Source: Gemmatimonadota bacterium (GTDB taxonomy: Bacteria > Gemmatimonadota > Gemmatimonadetes > Longimicrobiales > Gaopeijiaceae). Taken from it: a DNA stretch of 25,581 nucleotides. Of the stretch, positions 15,784 through 25,143 are shown in pieces. The DNA is taken from the NCBI GenBank assembly GCA_026713345.1, contig JAPOOQ010000004.1:1-25581 (forward strand). The letters are read 5' to 3'. Positions within the stretch are counted from its first letter, which is position 1. Every line of letters begins with the position of its first letter. The position numbers and the translations under genes are program-made. Below the pieces are notes generated by a model. It had not been told where the DNA came from and ran no database searches. It saw only the letters and a program-made list of their open reading frames with translations.

Positions 15784-15801
15784 CAGCCGCGCACGGAATC
15801 A

Positions 15802-18800
15802 TTGCCTAAACGCACCGACATCGACTCGATCCTGATCCTGGGTTCGGGTCCCATCGTCATCGGACAGGCCTGCGAATTCGATTATTCCGGCACCCAGGCC
15901 GTGCGCGCGCTCAAGGAGGAGGGGTACCGGGTGGTCCTGGTCAACTCCAATCCGGCGACGATCATGACGGATCCGGATCTGGCCGACCGGACCTACATCG
16001 AGCCGCTTACCGCCGAATGGGTGGAGCGGGTGATCGAGCGCGAAAAGCCCGACGCGCTGCTCCCCACGATGGGAGGACAGACCGCGCTCAACATCGCGAT
16101 GGACCTGCACCGGCAGGGTGCGCTGGCCGCGCACGGGGTCGAACTGATCGGGGCCGACGAGCGCTCGATCAAGATGGCCGAAGACCGCGAGGAATTCACC
16201 GCGGCGATGAACCGGATCGGCCTCGCCGTCCCCCACGGGGGCTTCGCGCGCAGCATCGACGACGCGCTGAACATCATCGAGGACACCGGCTACCCGGCGA
16301 TCATCCGGCCATCGTTCACGCTGGGCGGCACCGGCGGCGGCACCGCGTACAACCTCGCCGAGTTCGAGGCCCAGGTGCGCAAGGGGCTCGATGCCAGCCC
16401 GATCGGGGAGGTCCTGATCGACCGCTCCGTGATCGGGTGGAAGGAGTACGAGCTCGAGGTGGTCCGCGACGGCCTCGACAACGTGATCATCGTCTGCTCG
16501 ATCGAGAACTTCGACGCGATGGGGGTGCACACGGGCGACTCGATCACGGTGGCGCCGGCGCAGACGCTCACCGACGTCGAGTACCAGCGCATGCGCGACG
16601 CGGCGATCGCGATCATCCGCGAGATCGGGGTGGAGGCGGGTGGCTGCAACATCCAGTTCGCGGTGAACCCCGAGAATGGGGAGATGCTGGTGGTCGAGAT
16701 GAACCCGCGCGTTTCGCGGTCCTCGGCGCTGGCGTCGAAGGCGACCGGTTTTCCTATCGCGCGCGTGGGGGCGAAGCTGGCGGTGGGGTACCACCTGTAC
16801 GAGCTCCCCAACGACATCACCAAGACGACGCCGGCTTCCTTCGAGCCCGCGCTCGACTACGTGGTGGTGAAGTTCCCGCGCTTCGCCTTCGAGAAGTTCC
16901 CGGACGTGGACGACACGCTGGGCGTGCAGATGAAGGCGGTGGGGGAAACAATGGCGATCGGGCGCACCTTCCGCTCCGCCTGGCAGAAGGGGCTGAGGGG
17001 GATGGAGGTGGGGCGGATCGGGTGGGTCGCGGGAAAGACGCTGGCGGACGATGGACTGGATTCGGACGATGTCGAAGCACTGCTCACCGCCGTGCGCAGG
17101 CCGACGACCTTCCGCAAGTACCAGCTCAAGCGCGCCCTCGAGGCGGGCATCTCGATCGAACGCCTCCAGCGAGCCACCGGGATCGACCCGTGGTTCCTCG
17201 ACCAGCTCGTGCAGATCCTCGAACTGGAACGCTGGTTCGCCAACCTGCCGTCCCTCGATGCGGCCTCGGTGCGCCGCATGAAGCGCGAGGGGTTCGCGGA
17301 CGCGCAGCTCGCCGCCCTGCGCGGGGTCGACGAGGCCGCCATACGGTCGCGGCGCTGGCAGTGGGGGATCCGGCCGACGTACAACGTGGTCGACACCTGC
17401 GCGGGCGAGTTCCCCGCGGCGACCCCCTACTACTACTCCTCCTACGAATCCGAGGACGAATCCAACCCCACCGACGCGCGCAAGATCGTCATCCTGGGGA
17501 GCGGGCCCAACCGGATCGGGCAGGGGATCGAGTTCGACTACTGCTGCGTGCAGGCGGTGCGGGCGCTGAACGAGGCCGGCTACGAGACGATCATGGTGAA
17601 CTCGAACCCGGAGACGGTGTCGACCGACTTCGACGTGAGCGACAAGCTCTACTTCGAGCCGCTGACGCTGGAGGACGTGGTCGAGATCGTGGAGCGGGAG
17701 CGGCCGGTGGGGGTGATTGTGCAGCTGGGCGGGCAGACGCCGCTGAATCTGGCGTACGCGCTGGAGGAGCTGGGGGTGCCCATCCTGGGGACTTCGGTGG
17801 ACGCGATCGACCGGGCCGAGGACCGGCGCCGCTTCGAGGAGGTGTGCCGCAGGATCGGGGCGCGGGTGCCGGCCAACGGGACCGCGATGAGCGAGGAGGA
17901 GGCGCTCGTGATTGCGCGGGAGATCGGATTTCCGGTGCTGGTGCGGCCGTCGTACGTGCTGGGCGGGCGGGCGATGGAGATCGTGTATGACGAGGAATCG
18001 CTGAAGGGGTATTTTGCGCGGGCGGTCAAGGCGTCGCCGGACCACCCGGTGCTGGTCGACCGCTTCCTGGAGGACGCCTTCGAGGCCGATGTGGACGCGC
18101 TGTCGGACGGGACCGAGGTGGTGATCGGCGGGATCATGCAGCACATCGAGGACGCGGGGGTGCACTCGGGCGACTCGGCGTGCGTGCTGCCGCCGTACCT
18201 GCTGGGCCGAGCCGAACTGGACGAAATGCGGCGGCTGACGCGGCGGTTCGCGCTGGAGTTGGGGGTCGTGGGGCTGCTGAATGTGCAGTACGCGGTGAAG
18301 GACGGGCAGGTGTACGTGCTGGAGGTGAACCCGCGCGCATCGCGGACGGTGCCGTTTGTGGGGAAAGCAACGGGGGTGCCGCTGGCCCGGCTGGCGGCGC
18401 GGCTGATGGCGGGAGAGACGCTGGCGGATCTGGACGTGCCCTCGGAGCCCGAGGTGAACGGGGTCGCGGTCAAGGAGGCGGTGTTCCCGTTCAACCGGTT
18501 CGACGTGGATACGCTGCTCGGCCCGGAGATGCGGTCGACGGGCGAAGCAATGGGCGTGGACGACTCCTTCGGGATGGCGTTCGCCAAGGCGCAGGTGTCG
18601 GCGGGCAACCGGCTGCCGGAGGGAGAGGACGAGCTTTCGGTGATCGTGACGGTCAACGACTCCGACAAGCCCACGGTGACGCCGCTGGTGCGCCGCCTGG
18701 CCGACTTGGGATTCCGGGTTCTGGCGACAGGCGGGACGCGCAATCACCTGCACCAGCTCGGCATTCCTTGTGAAAGAATTCACAAAGTGGGCGAAGGGCG

Positions 18801-19059
18801 TCCCAACATCGTGGACCGGATCGTCAGCGGGCAGGTCGCCCTGCTGATCAACACGCCGCTGGGCAAGAAGTCGCAGTACGACGACTACGCCATGCGGCGC
18901 GCGGCGATCGCGTACGGAGTTCCGTACCTGACGACGATGTCGGCCACCAGCGCGGCCGTCGATGCGGTCACGGCGATGCGGACGCGCCGCCCCGAGATCC
19001 TGAGCATTCAGGAACGGATCGCGCGGACGCGGGAGCCCGAGCCGGTCGGCGCGGCGTAG
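15802..19059 (+). CDS. carB: Carbamoyl-phosphate synthase large subunit
   Basis: This enzyme makes carbamoyl phosphate from bicarbonate, ammonia and two ATP for pyrimidine and arginine synthesis. The 1085-residue product matches the family's ~1070. The duplicated ATP-grasp halves are intact: a carboxyphosphate half (~1-400, [39 protein letters not shown]) and a carbamoyl-phosphate half (~555-930, [38 protein letters not shown]). A C-terminal MGS-like regulatory domain follows (~940-1085). The start is TTG at 15802, supported because the resulting MPKRTDI is the conserved N-terminus of CarB. No strong ribosome binding site precedes it. The small subunit carA, which supplies glutamine-derived ammonia, is not in this window. 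The deacetylase gene follows after 17 bases. Confidence 0.98.
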   Translation: MPKRTDIDSILILGSGPIVIGQACEFDYSGTQAVRALKEEGYRVVLVNSNPATIMTDPDLADRTYIEPLTAEWVERVIEREKPDALLPTMGGQTALNIAMDLHRQGALAAHGVELIGADERSIKMAEDREEFTAAMNRIGLAVPHGGFARSIDDALNIIEDTGYPAIIRPSFTLGGTGGGTAYNLAEFEAQVRKGLDASPIGEVLIDRSVIGWKEYELEVVRDGLDNVIIVCSIENFDAMGVHTGDSITVAPAQTLTDVEYQRMRDAAIAIIREIGVEAGGCNIQFAVNPENGEMLVVEMNPRVSRSSALASKATGFPIARVGAKLAVGYHLYELPNDITKTTPASFEPALDYVVVKFPRFAFEKFPDVDDTLGVQMKAVGETMAIGRTFRSAWQKGLRGMEVGRIGWVAGKTLADDGLDSDDVEALLTAVRRPTTFRKYQLKRALEAGISIERLQRATGIDPWFLDQLVQILELERWFANLPSLDAASVRRMKREGFADAQLAALRGVDEAAIRSRRWQWGIRPTYNVVDTCAGEFPAATPYYYSSYESEDESNPTDARKIVILGSGPNRIGQGIEFDYCCVQAVRALNEAGYETIMVNSNPETVSTDFDVSDKLYFEPLTLEDVVEIVERERPVGVIVQLGGQTPLNLAYALEELGVPILGTSVDAIDRAEDRRRFEEVCRRIGARVPANGTAMSEEEALVIAREIGFPVLVRPSYVLGGRAMEIVYDEESLKGYFARAVKASPDHPVLVDRFLEDAFEADVDALSDGTEVVIGGIMQHIEDAGVHSGDSACVLPPYLLGRAELDEMRRLTRRFALELGVVGLLNVQYAVKDGQVYVLEVNPRASRTVPFVGKATGVPLARLAARLMAGETLADLDVPSEPEVNGVAVKEAVFPFNRFDVDTLLGPEMRSTGEAMGVDDSFGMAFAKAQVSAGNRLPEGEDELSVIVTVNDSDKPTVTPLVRRLADLGFRVLATGGTRNHLHQLGIPCERIHKVGEGRPNIVDRIVSGQVALLINTPLGKKSQYDDYAMRRAAIAYGVPYLTTMSATSAAVDAVTAMRTRRPEILSIQERIARTREPEPVGAA

Positions 19060-19076
19060 GGGGGCGGGATCCCGGC

Positions 19077-20147
19077 ATGGAAGACGACCGCACGACGGAC
19101 GATCCAGGGTCCGCCCCGGCCGGCAGCACAAGCGTCCGGCGGCCACACGCCCCCACCGCCTTCCTCATGCACCCCTCGGCGGTGCTCCACGACACGGGCT
19201 GGGGGCACCCCGAGCACCAGGGGAGGCTGCGCGCCCTCGCGTCGGCGGTGAAGAACGACTTGGTCGCGCTGCACGAGCGGGTGGTGCAGGTGGCACCGGA
19301 CGCGGCCCGGGTCGAGGATGTGGCGCTGGTGCACACCGAGGCGCTGGTCGACGCGGTGCGCGGCGCGGTGGACGAAGCGGTTGAGCGCGGACGCGTGGTG
19401 GCGCTAGATGCGGACACGCGCGTCTCGGCGGCGTCGTGGGAGGCCGCGCTGGGGACGGTGGGCGCGGGGCTGGAGGCCGTGCGCGGCGTGATGGAGGGGC
19501 GGTTCCGCAACGCTTTCGTGGCCGCGCGTCCTCCCGGACACCACGCCACGCCGGGCCGCGCGATGGGGTTCTGCCTCTTCAATAACATTGCCGTCGCGGC
19601 GGCGAGCCTCCGGGCGACCGGCGCGGCGGACCGCGTCCTGATCATCGATTGGGACGTGCATCACGGCAACGGGACGCAGGACGCCTTCTACGAAGACCCC
19701 GCCGTGTTCTTCCTCTCGCTCCACCAGTACCCGCATTACCCGGGGACGGGAGCCGCGCACGAGACGGGGCGGGGGAGGGGGGAGGGGTTCACGATGAATG
19801 TGCCGCTGCGCGCGGGCACGTCGCGGGAGCACTATCTGGAGGTGTTTCGCAGGGCGCTGGAGGAAGCCGTGTCGCGCTCGCGGCCGGACTTCATCCTGGT
19901 ATCGTCGGGCTTCGACGTTCTCGCCGGGGACCCGCTGGGCGGACAGCTGCTGGAGCCGGAGGACCTGCACCGGACCACCCGTATGGTGATGGAGGCCGCC
20001 GGGCGCTGTTGCGGAGGCCGTGTTGTGGTATTCTTGGAGGGAGGATACGACCCGGAGCACACCGGCGCCGGGTGCGTCGCGGTGATTCGCGCGCTGGCGG
20101 GGGTCGGAATGGACGGTGAGCCGACCGAGGAAGGTCAGGTAGCATGA
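19077..20147 (+). CDS. Histone-deacetylase-family (class II-like) amidohydrolase
   Basis: This is a 356-residue zinc-dependent deacetylase of the arginase/HDAC fold, probably cytoplasmic. Motifs seen are HPEHQGR (44-50), RPPGHHA with the His155-His156 dyad, the DWDVHHGNGT zinc loop (D191, D193, H195), the second zinc Asp280 in SSGFD, and the transition-state Tyr324 in EGGY. All catalytic residues are present. Bacterial members act on acetylated polyamines, acetoin-related or other small substrates, or on acetyl-lysine; the substrate cannot be read from sequence. The first ~25 residues are a polar extension. It lies 17 bases after carB, and its TGA overlaps the next ATG (ATGA), which suggests coupled translation. 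Confidence 0.92.
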   Translation: MEDDRTTDDPGSAPAGSTSVRRPHAPTAFLMHPSAVLHDTGWGHPEHQGRLRALASAVKNDLVALHERVVQVAPDAARVEDVALVHTEALVDAVRGAVDEAVERGRVVALDADTRVSAASWEAALGTVGAGLEAVRGVMEGRFRNAFVAARPPGHHATPGRAMGFCLFNNIAVAAASLRATGAADRVLIIDWDVHHGNGTQDAFYEDPAVFFLSLHQYPHYPGTGAAHETGRGRGEGFTMNVPLRAGTSREHYLEVFRRALEEAVSRSRPDFILVSSGFDVLAGDPLGGQLLEPEDLHRTTRMVMEAAGRCCGGRVVVFLEGGYDPEHTGAGCVAVIRALAGVGMDGEPTEEGQVA

Positions 20148-20845
20148 GAATCCGGAGACTCCGAGGGAGACGGCTCCAGGGAGTCCCCTTCGCCGACCGA
20201 AGGCCGCGGGGCCTTGTTCCGCGGGCTGTCAGGCTCATCCGCAGGTGCCGGGTGCCGGCCCGACACCTGCCGTCCGTCATTGCACTGCCACTTGCCGCGG
20301 CGACACTGGCGCCGAGCCACGATGGCCGGGACCCTTTCACGGGCCAGGAGGCCGGAGGCCGTGTCGGCCTGGAAGCCGGTGGCCCGTTTGCCGGCCGGGA
20401 ACCCCTGGTCCCGCCTCCAGCCCAGGAACCCCAGGCCCCACCCCGCGAGGTCCACCCCGAGGCCCGGGAGGCGATCGCGAAGATCCGCTCCCCCTTCTGC
20501 CCGGGACAGATGCTGGAAGTCTGCCCCTCGAGCGACGCCGCGGTTCTCAGGGACAGCCTCGACCAGATGGCCGCGCGGGGTCTGCCCGCCGACAGCATGG
20601 TCGAGCTGGTCGTGAAGGCCTACGGAGAGGAGTACCGCGCTTTGCCGAAGCGAAGCGGGGCGGGGTTGCTGGCCTGGGTGATGCCGCCTGCGGCGCTGAT
20701 CGTCGGACTCGGGCTGGTGGTGCTTGCCCTGCGCCGCCTGAAGGGCCCGGGTCCGGGCCGGGATGGCGAAGCATTGACCGACGAAGACAGGGACCGCCTC
20801 GATGCGGCCCTCGCCGAACTGGAGGAAATGGAGGAGAATGAATGA
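20144..20845 (+). CDS. CcmH/CycL-like cytochrome c biogenesis protein with altered Cys motif
   Basis: The 233-residue product has an Arg-rich N-terminus, a hydrophobic signal-like segment (~43-56), a Pro-rich linker and a CcmH-like region (~108-172). One membrane helix (~175-196) and an acidic helical tail complete it. In CcmH the motif LRCxxC handles apocytochrome haem-site thiols. The equivalent here reads IRSPFC, so the first Cys is Ser116; Cys119 is kept and Cys127 (EVCPS) is added. The following helices (LRDSLDQMAARGLP...VVKAYGEEYRALPKR, then AWVMPP) fit the family. It overlaps both neighbours by ATGA. No other ccm gene is in the window, so a cytochrome c role rests on the family match alone. 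Confidence 0.7.
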   Translation: MRIRRLRGRRLQGVPFADRRPRGLVPRAVRLIRRCRVPARHLPSVIALPLAAATLAPSHDGRDPFTGQEAGGRVGLEAGGPFAGREPLVPPPAQEPQAPPREVHPEAREAIAKIRSPFCPGQMLEVCPSSDAAVLRDSLDQMAARGLPADSMVELVVKAYGEEYRALPKRSGAGLLAWVMPPAALIVGLGLVVLALRRLKGPGPGRDGEALTDEDRDRLDAALAELEEMEENE

Positions 20846-22059
20846 CGAGGTTGCAGGAGGACGTGTCCGGAGCGCTCCTGGCGACTGACGAGGGCGTAGC
20901 CAGGGTCCAGGAGGCGCTCCGCGAGCGCGACCTGGACGGCTGGCTGCTGTACGACTTCAAGGACCGCAACCCCATCGGGCGCTCGCTGCTCGGCCTGGAG
21001 TGGACCACACGGCGGGGATTCGCGCTCGTACCTGCGACCGGCCGCCCCCGCCTCCTCATCCACGCCATCGAGCACTCCTCCTGGCGCCACCTCGACTGGC
21101 CCCGGGAGAGCTACTCGAGCCGCCAGCGCATGGAGGAGGGGCTGCGCGCCCTGCTGGCCGGCTGCAAACGGGTCGCCACCGAGACCTCGGCCCGGGGCGA
21201 TGTCCCCTACCTGGACCTGCTACCTGCCGGGATACGGGACGTCATCACGGCCACGGGCATCGAGCTTCACAGCTCCGGCGACCTCGTTTCCACCTTCTAT
21301 GCGGTGTGGACCCCCGTGCAGCGCGAGGAACACGGCCGCGCCTCGGAGCTGGTCAAGACCCTCGCACGGGACGCCTTCACGCGCGCGGCCGACCACGTTG
21401 CGCACGGCGACACCATCACCGAAGGCGCCCTCGCCACCTGGATCCGCACCGAACTGGCGCGGCGCGGCGCACCCGTGCACGCGGACTGCATCGTCGCGAT
21501 CGGACCCACGGCGGCCGACCCCCACTACGATCCCGGCGAAGTCGGGCGCCCCATCCGCCCCGGCGACCTCCTCCTCATCGACCTCTGGGGCGCGTTCCAC
21601 GAGGACTCCGTCCCCGCCGACCAGACCTGGATGGGCTTCCTCGGCAGCGCGCTTCCGCCCCGGATCGCGGAGCTGTGGGAGACCGTGAAGGCGGCCCGTG
21701 ACGGCGTGGTCGCCTCGCTTCTGAAGCGACACGCGCGCGGCGAGGTCCTGCGCGGCTTCGAGGGCGACGACGTGGCCCGCGGCATCATCACGGATGCGGG
21801 GTACGGCGAGTGGTTCATCCACCGCACCGGCCACTCGATCGACCGGGACATTCACGGCCGCGGCCCCAACCTCGACAACCTGGAAACGCGAGACGACCGG
21901 GTGCTGGTCCCGGGCGTCGGCTTCTCGGTGGAACCGGGGATCTACATCCCGGACGACATCGGCATCCGCACCGAGATCAACGTCCACATGGGACCGGACG
22001 GTCCCGAGGTGACGGTCGACGAGCCGCAGCAGGACGTCTTCCTCCTCCTGCAGGACTGA
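20842..22059 (+). CDS. M24 family metallopeptidase (Xaa-Pro aminopeptidase-like)
   Basis: This 405-residue cytoplasmic peptidase has a creatinase-like N-terminal domain (~15-155) and a C-terminal pita-bread catalytic domain (~165-403). The five dinuclear-metal ligands are visible: D247 in LLIDLWG, D260 in PADQTW, H331 in RTGHSID, E364 in FSVEPGIY and E378 in IRTEINV. Substrate-pocket His residues are present near 338. No signal peptide is seen. Members cleave N-terminal Xaa-Pro bonds or act on related dipeptides; the exact specificity is open. ATG 20842 overlaps the TGA of the CcmH-like gene, implying translational coupling. The priA gene follows 27 bases after its stop. Confidence 0.92.
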   Translation: MTRLQEDVSGALLATDEGVARVQEALRERDLDGWLLYDFKDRNPIGRSLLGLEWTTRRGFALVPATGRPRLLIHAIEHSSWRHLDWPRESYSSRQRMEEGLRALLAGCKRVATETSARGDVPYLDLLPAGIRDVITATGIELHSSGDLVSTFYAVWTPVQREEHGRASELVKTLARDAFTRAADHVAHGDTITEGALATWIRTELARRGAPVHADCIVAIGPTAADPHYDPGEVGRPIRPGDLLLIDLWGAFHEDSVPADQTWMGFLGSALPPRIAELWETVKAARDGVVASLLKRHARGEVLRGFEGDDVARGIITDAGYGEWFIHRTGHSIDRDIHGRGPNLDNLETRDDRVLVPGVGFSVEPGIYIPDDIGIRTEINVHMGPDGPEVTVDEPQQDVFLLLQD

Positions 22060-22086
22060 CCCGGGGCCCGGCCCCGCGCCGCACCG

Positions 22087-24393
22087 ATGCCAGGATCCGG
22101 CGCCACAGCGATGCCTGGAACCTCCGCAGCACCGACGCCCGGCCCGGGCACCTCCCTCGTCAAGGTGGCGCTGCCGCTGCCGGTCCGCCGCCTGTTCACC
22201 TACCGGGTGACCGGCCCGGCCCCGGCGGTGGGGACGCGTGTGCGGGTTCCCTTCCGCAACCGGTCCCTCATCGGGTGGGTGCTTGGCCCGGGCCAGGAGG
22301 TGCGCGGGGTGCGCGATGTCCTCGCCGTGCTCGATTCGCGGCCCTCGGTCGGCGCCGACCTCCTCGAACTGGCCCGCTGGATCTCGGAGTACTACGTGGC
22401 GCCGGTCGGGGTGGTGCTCCGGGCGATGCTCCCCGCGCCGGCCACTGCCGCGCCGCAGAGGCGTCTGGTCGCGCGGGTCGTGCGGCCGATCGGCACGCTG
22501 GCGGAGCTCGAGGGCGTGTTCGGGCGGGCAAAGCGGCAGCGGGAAGCCTTCGAGCGGCTGCTCGAGGCGGGTGGCAGGCAGGCGGTCGCGGCGCTCGCCG
22601 AGCAGGGATTCAGCCGCAGCGTGGTCCGGGGGCTGGAGGGGAAGGGCCTCGTTCGCGTGACGGACGACGTGGTGGTGCGGGATCCCTTCCGGGAGGAGCC
22701 GGTGGGGGAGGGCGAGGCGTTCACTCCAACCGCGGGTCAGCGCAGGGTACTCCGCCGCGCGGCGGGGACGCTGGGGAGGGGGGGTGGGACCTTCCTTCTG
22801 CACGGCGTGACCAGCTCCGGCAAGACGCTGGTCTACATCGAGCTGATCCGCAGGGTGCTGAGGCGCGGGGAAGGCGCGCTCATGCTGGTCCCGGAGATCG
22901 CGCTGACCCCCCAGACGGTGGCCCGCTTCCGCGAGGCCTTCGGGGACCTGGTGGCGGTCCTGCATTCGGGGCTTTCGGACGGCGAGCGTTTCGACGCGTG
23001 GACGCAGCTGCGCGCCGGCGAGAAGCGGATCGCAATCGGGGCGCGCTCGGCCGTTTTCGCGCCGGTGACTTCCCTGGGCGCGGTGGTCGTGGACGAGGAA
23101 CACGACGGCAGCTACAAACAGTCCGAATCGCCGCGCTACAATGCGCGCGACGTAGCGGTGGTGCGCGCCAGGCGGGCGGGCGCGGTCTGCCTCCTCGGGT
23201 CGGCCACCCCGGCGCTCGAGAGCTGGGCCAACGCGCATTCGGGAAAGTACACCCTCCTCGAGCTGCCCGACCGCGTCGGCGCCGGCGTCCTCCCGGAAGT
23301 CCGTGTCGTGGACCTCAGATCGCGAGGCAAGCCGGAATCGACAGCCGCGCGCCCGGCCGCGCCGGAGTCCGACTCCACCTCCTCCACCACCCCCACGCCC
23401 CCGCCCCACATCATCTCCCCGCCCCTCCTCGCCGCTCTCCGGCAGCGCGTGGCCCGCAAGGAGCAGACCATCCTCCTCCTCACCCGGCGCGGCTACGCGA
23501 GCCTCGCCCTCTGCCGGAGCTGCGGCGACGTCATGGAGTGCGCGCACTGTTCGGTCTCCATGACGCTCCACCGGGGCCGTCGCCGCATGATCTGCCACCA
23601 CTGCGGCCACACCGTGCCGCCGCCGCGCCAGTGCGCGCGGTGCGAGTCGGCCGACCTGTCCTTCCGGGGACTCGGCACCGAGCAGGTCGAGCGCATCGTG
23701 CTGGAGAGCCTGCCCGGGGCGCGGGTGGCGCGCATGGACGTGGACACGACCGGGGGGAAGTGGTCGCACCGGGACATCCTCGCCCGCGTCGAGGCGGGCG
23801 CGGTGGACATCCTCGTCGGCACCCAGATGATCGCCAAGGGCCTGGACTTCCACCGCGTCACCCTCGTGGGCGTCATCAACGCCGACATCGGTCTGCACCT
23901 GCCCGACTTCCGCAGCTGCGAGCGCACCTTCCAGCTCCTCTCCCAGGTGGCCGGCAGGGCGGGTCGCGGGCGCCTGCCCGGCGAGGTCATCATCCAGACG
24001 TACGTTCCGGATCACTATGTGGTCCGCGCGGCGGTCGCCCACGACTACCGCGGTTTCGTGGAACGGGAGCTGAGTGCCAGGACCGAACCGAGCTATCCGC
24101 CCAGTGTTCGCATGGCCCGCATTCTGGTGAGCAGCCCGTCGCAGTCCGAAGCGCTGGCCGGAGCCGAGTCCCTCTCGGACTGGCTGCGGGGGAAGATCCG
24201 GGGACAGCCCGAGATCCTGGGTCCGGCGCCTGCCCCCATCGAGAAGCTGCACGGTCGTTTCCGGTGGCACCTTCTGCTGCGAGGCCGCGCCGCTGGAATC
24301 GGGCGCGCTCTGCAAGCCGTCGCCGACGATTTTCCGTCGCCGGGGGCGGGGGTTCGCCTCTCCCTCGACCGCGACCCCCTGCATCTCATGTAG
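22087..24393 (+). CDS. priA: Primosomal protein N', replication restart helicase
   Basis: PriA is a 3'-to-5' DNA helicase that reloads the replisome at stalled forks. The 768-residue product has the 3'-DNA-binding domain (~24-115) and helicase lobe 1 with Walker A GVTSSGKT (240-247) and DEEH (336-339). It has the zinc-binding insertion with eight Cys (476, 479, 485, 488, 503, 506, 516, 519), then lobe 2 with GTQMIAKGLDF (578-588) and QVAGRAGR (620-627), and the C-terminal domain. A Ser/Thr/Pro-rich insertion at ~414-440 before the zinc region is probably a lineage-specific loop. The start is uncertain between ATG 22087 and ATG 22111, since neither has a good ribosome binding site and the first ~23 residues are low-complexity. 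All catalytic elements are intact. Confidence 0.96.
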   Translation: MPGSGATAMPGTSAAPTPGPGTSLVKVALPLPVRRLFTYRVTGPAPAVGTRVRVPFRNRSLIGWVLGPGQEVRGVRDVLAVLDSRPSVGADLLELARWISEYYVAPVGVVLRAMLPAPATAAPQRRLVARVVRPIGTLAELEGVFGRAKRQREAFERLLEAGGRQAVAALAEQGFSRSVVRGLEGKGLVRVTDDVVVRDPFREEPVGEGEAFTPTAGQRRVLRRAAGTLGRGGGTFLLHGVTSSGKTLVYIELIRRVLRRGEGALMLVPEIALTPQTVARFREAFGDLVAVLHSGLSDGERFDAWTQLRAGEKRIAIGARSAVFAPVTSLGAVVVDEEHDGSYKQSESPRYNARDVAVVRARRAGAVCLLGSATPALESWANAHSGKYTLLELPDRVGAGVLPEVRVVDLRSRGKPESTAARPAAPESDSTSSTTPTPPPHIISPPLLAALRQRVARKEQTILLLTRRGYASLALCRSCGDVMECAHCSVSMTLHRGRRRMICHHCGHTVPPPRQCARCESADLSFRGLGTEQVERIVLESLPGARVARMDVDTTGGKWSHRDILARVEAGAVDILVGTQMIAKGLDFHRVTLVGVINADIGLHLPDFRSCERTFQLLSQVAGRAGRGRLPGEVIIQTYVPDHYVVRAAVAHDYRGFVERELSARTEPSYPPSVRMARILVSSPSQSEALAGAESLSDWLRGKIRGQPEILGPAPAPIEKLHGRFRWHLLLRGRAAGIGRALQAVADDFPSPGAGVRLSLDRDPLHLM

Positions 24394-24488
24394 GTCGCAA
24401 CGGTTCCTGCCTGTCGTGTGGATTCGTTATCCTGTATGGTGCGCTCAATCGGCACAACCAGTGGACAGATCCTGACAGGAGTCGGAGC

Positions 24489-25064
24489 GTGAGCTGCCTC
24501 GCGCTGAATGCATCGTACGAGCCGTTGATGATCGTCCCGTCCAGGCGGGCGATCCGGCTGGTCCTGGACCGGAAGGCGGAGATCCTGGAGGCGGACGCGG
24601 TGCGCGCGTTCCGCTCGGTGCGCGCCAGCCACCCGTTCCCGCTGGTCATCCGCCTTGTCCGCTACGTCCACGTCCCCAGGCGCTTCCGCAGGCAGGTCAC
24701 CAACACGTTTCTGTTCGCGCGCGACGACTATACCTGCCAGTACTGCCACCGCCACAGGCGCGCACTGCGCCGCCGGGAGTTCCTCACCCGCGACCACGTC
24801 CTTCCCATCTCGCGGGGCGGCGGCAATTCGTGGGAAAACGTCGTCACGGCCTGTTCCACCTGCAACCACCGCAAGGGCAATCACCTGCCGCGGGAGGCAG
24901 GGCTGCGCCTGGCGTCGCGCCCGACGGAGCCGAACCACGTGCAACTCGTGTGGGCGGTCCGCAAGGTTACGCCCATCCAGGCCAAGTACATCCGCATGTT
25001 CTTCGGCGACGATGCGGTGCCCCTGGTCCAGGACGAGTCCGGAGGCTACGAACGCGCGGACTGA
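24489..25064 (+). CDS. HNH endonuclease family protein
   Basis: This 191-residue protein has an N-terminal conserved region (CLALNASYEPL...SRRAIRLVLDRKAEIL, ~3-33). An HNH domain at ~78-131 has the zinc pairs C83-x2-C86 and C122-x2-C125, catalytic Asp102-His103 (RDHVLPISRGG), Asn117 and His127. The family is widespread, chromosomal and of unknown role; it is usually not an obvious toxin or restriction enzyme. GTG 24489 is chosen because AGGAG lies seven bases upstream. The 95-base gap after priA holds a weak promoter-like pair, TTCCTG (24404-24409) and TATCCT (24428-24433) with 18 bases between. It may therefore be transcribed separately. A long overlapping frame that extends upstream through priA is a shadow. 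Confidence 0.88.
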   Translation: MSCLALNASYEPLMIVPSRRAIRLVLDRKAEILEADAVRAFRSVRASHPFPLVIRLVRYVHVPRRFRRQVTNTFLFARDDYTCQYCHRHRRALRRREFLTRDHVLPISRGGGNSWENVVTACSTCNHRKGNHLPREAGLRLASRPTEPNHVQLVWAVRKVTPIQAKYIRMFFGDDAVPLVQDESGGYERAD

Positions 25065-25082
25065 TCCACCGACTGCCGGGCC

Positions 25083-25111
25083 TTTCAGGAAACCCCCGCC
25101 CCCGGTATAGT
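25083..25111 (+). promoter_or_regulatory. Candidate promoter for the proline-rich gene
   Basis: The -10-like TATAGT (25106-25111, 5/6 match) lies about 33 bases upstream of the ATG. The -35 position at 17-base spacing is TTTCAG (25083-25088), a poor match. The T/A-rich box stands out in this GC-rich DNA, but the call rests mainly on the -10 element. Confidence 0.4.
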
Positions 25112-25143
25112 TCCGCATCGTTCACCAATTGCGGGATGCGAGC

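Noticed and set aside
15799..19146. 1115-codon open frame antisense to carB
   Set aside because: The carB frame is fully conserved with all catalytic motifs. The antisense frame is Arg/His/Pro-rich with no domain and is a GC-rich codon shadow.
21220..24384. 1054-codon minus-strand frame across the M24 peptidase and priA
   Set aside because: It spans two well-identified genes on the opposite strand and is Arg/Gly/His-rich without motifs.
21810..25064. A single 1084-codon plus-strand gene ending in the HNH domain
   Set aside because: Its first ~890 codons are the wrong frame of the M24 peptidase and priA. Only the part from GTG 24489, which has its own ribosome binding site, is a real gene.
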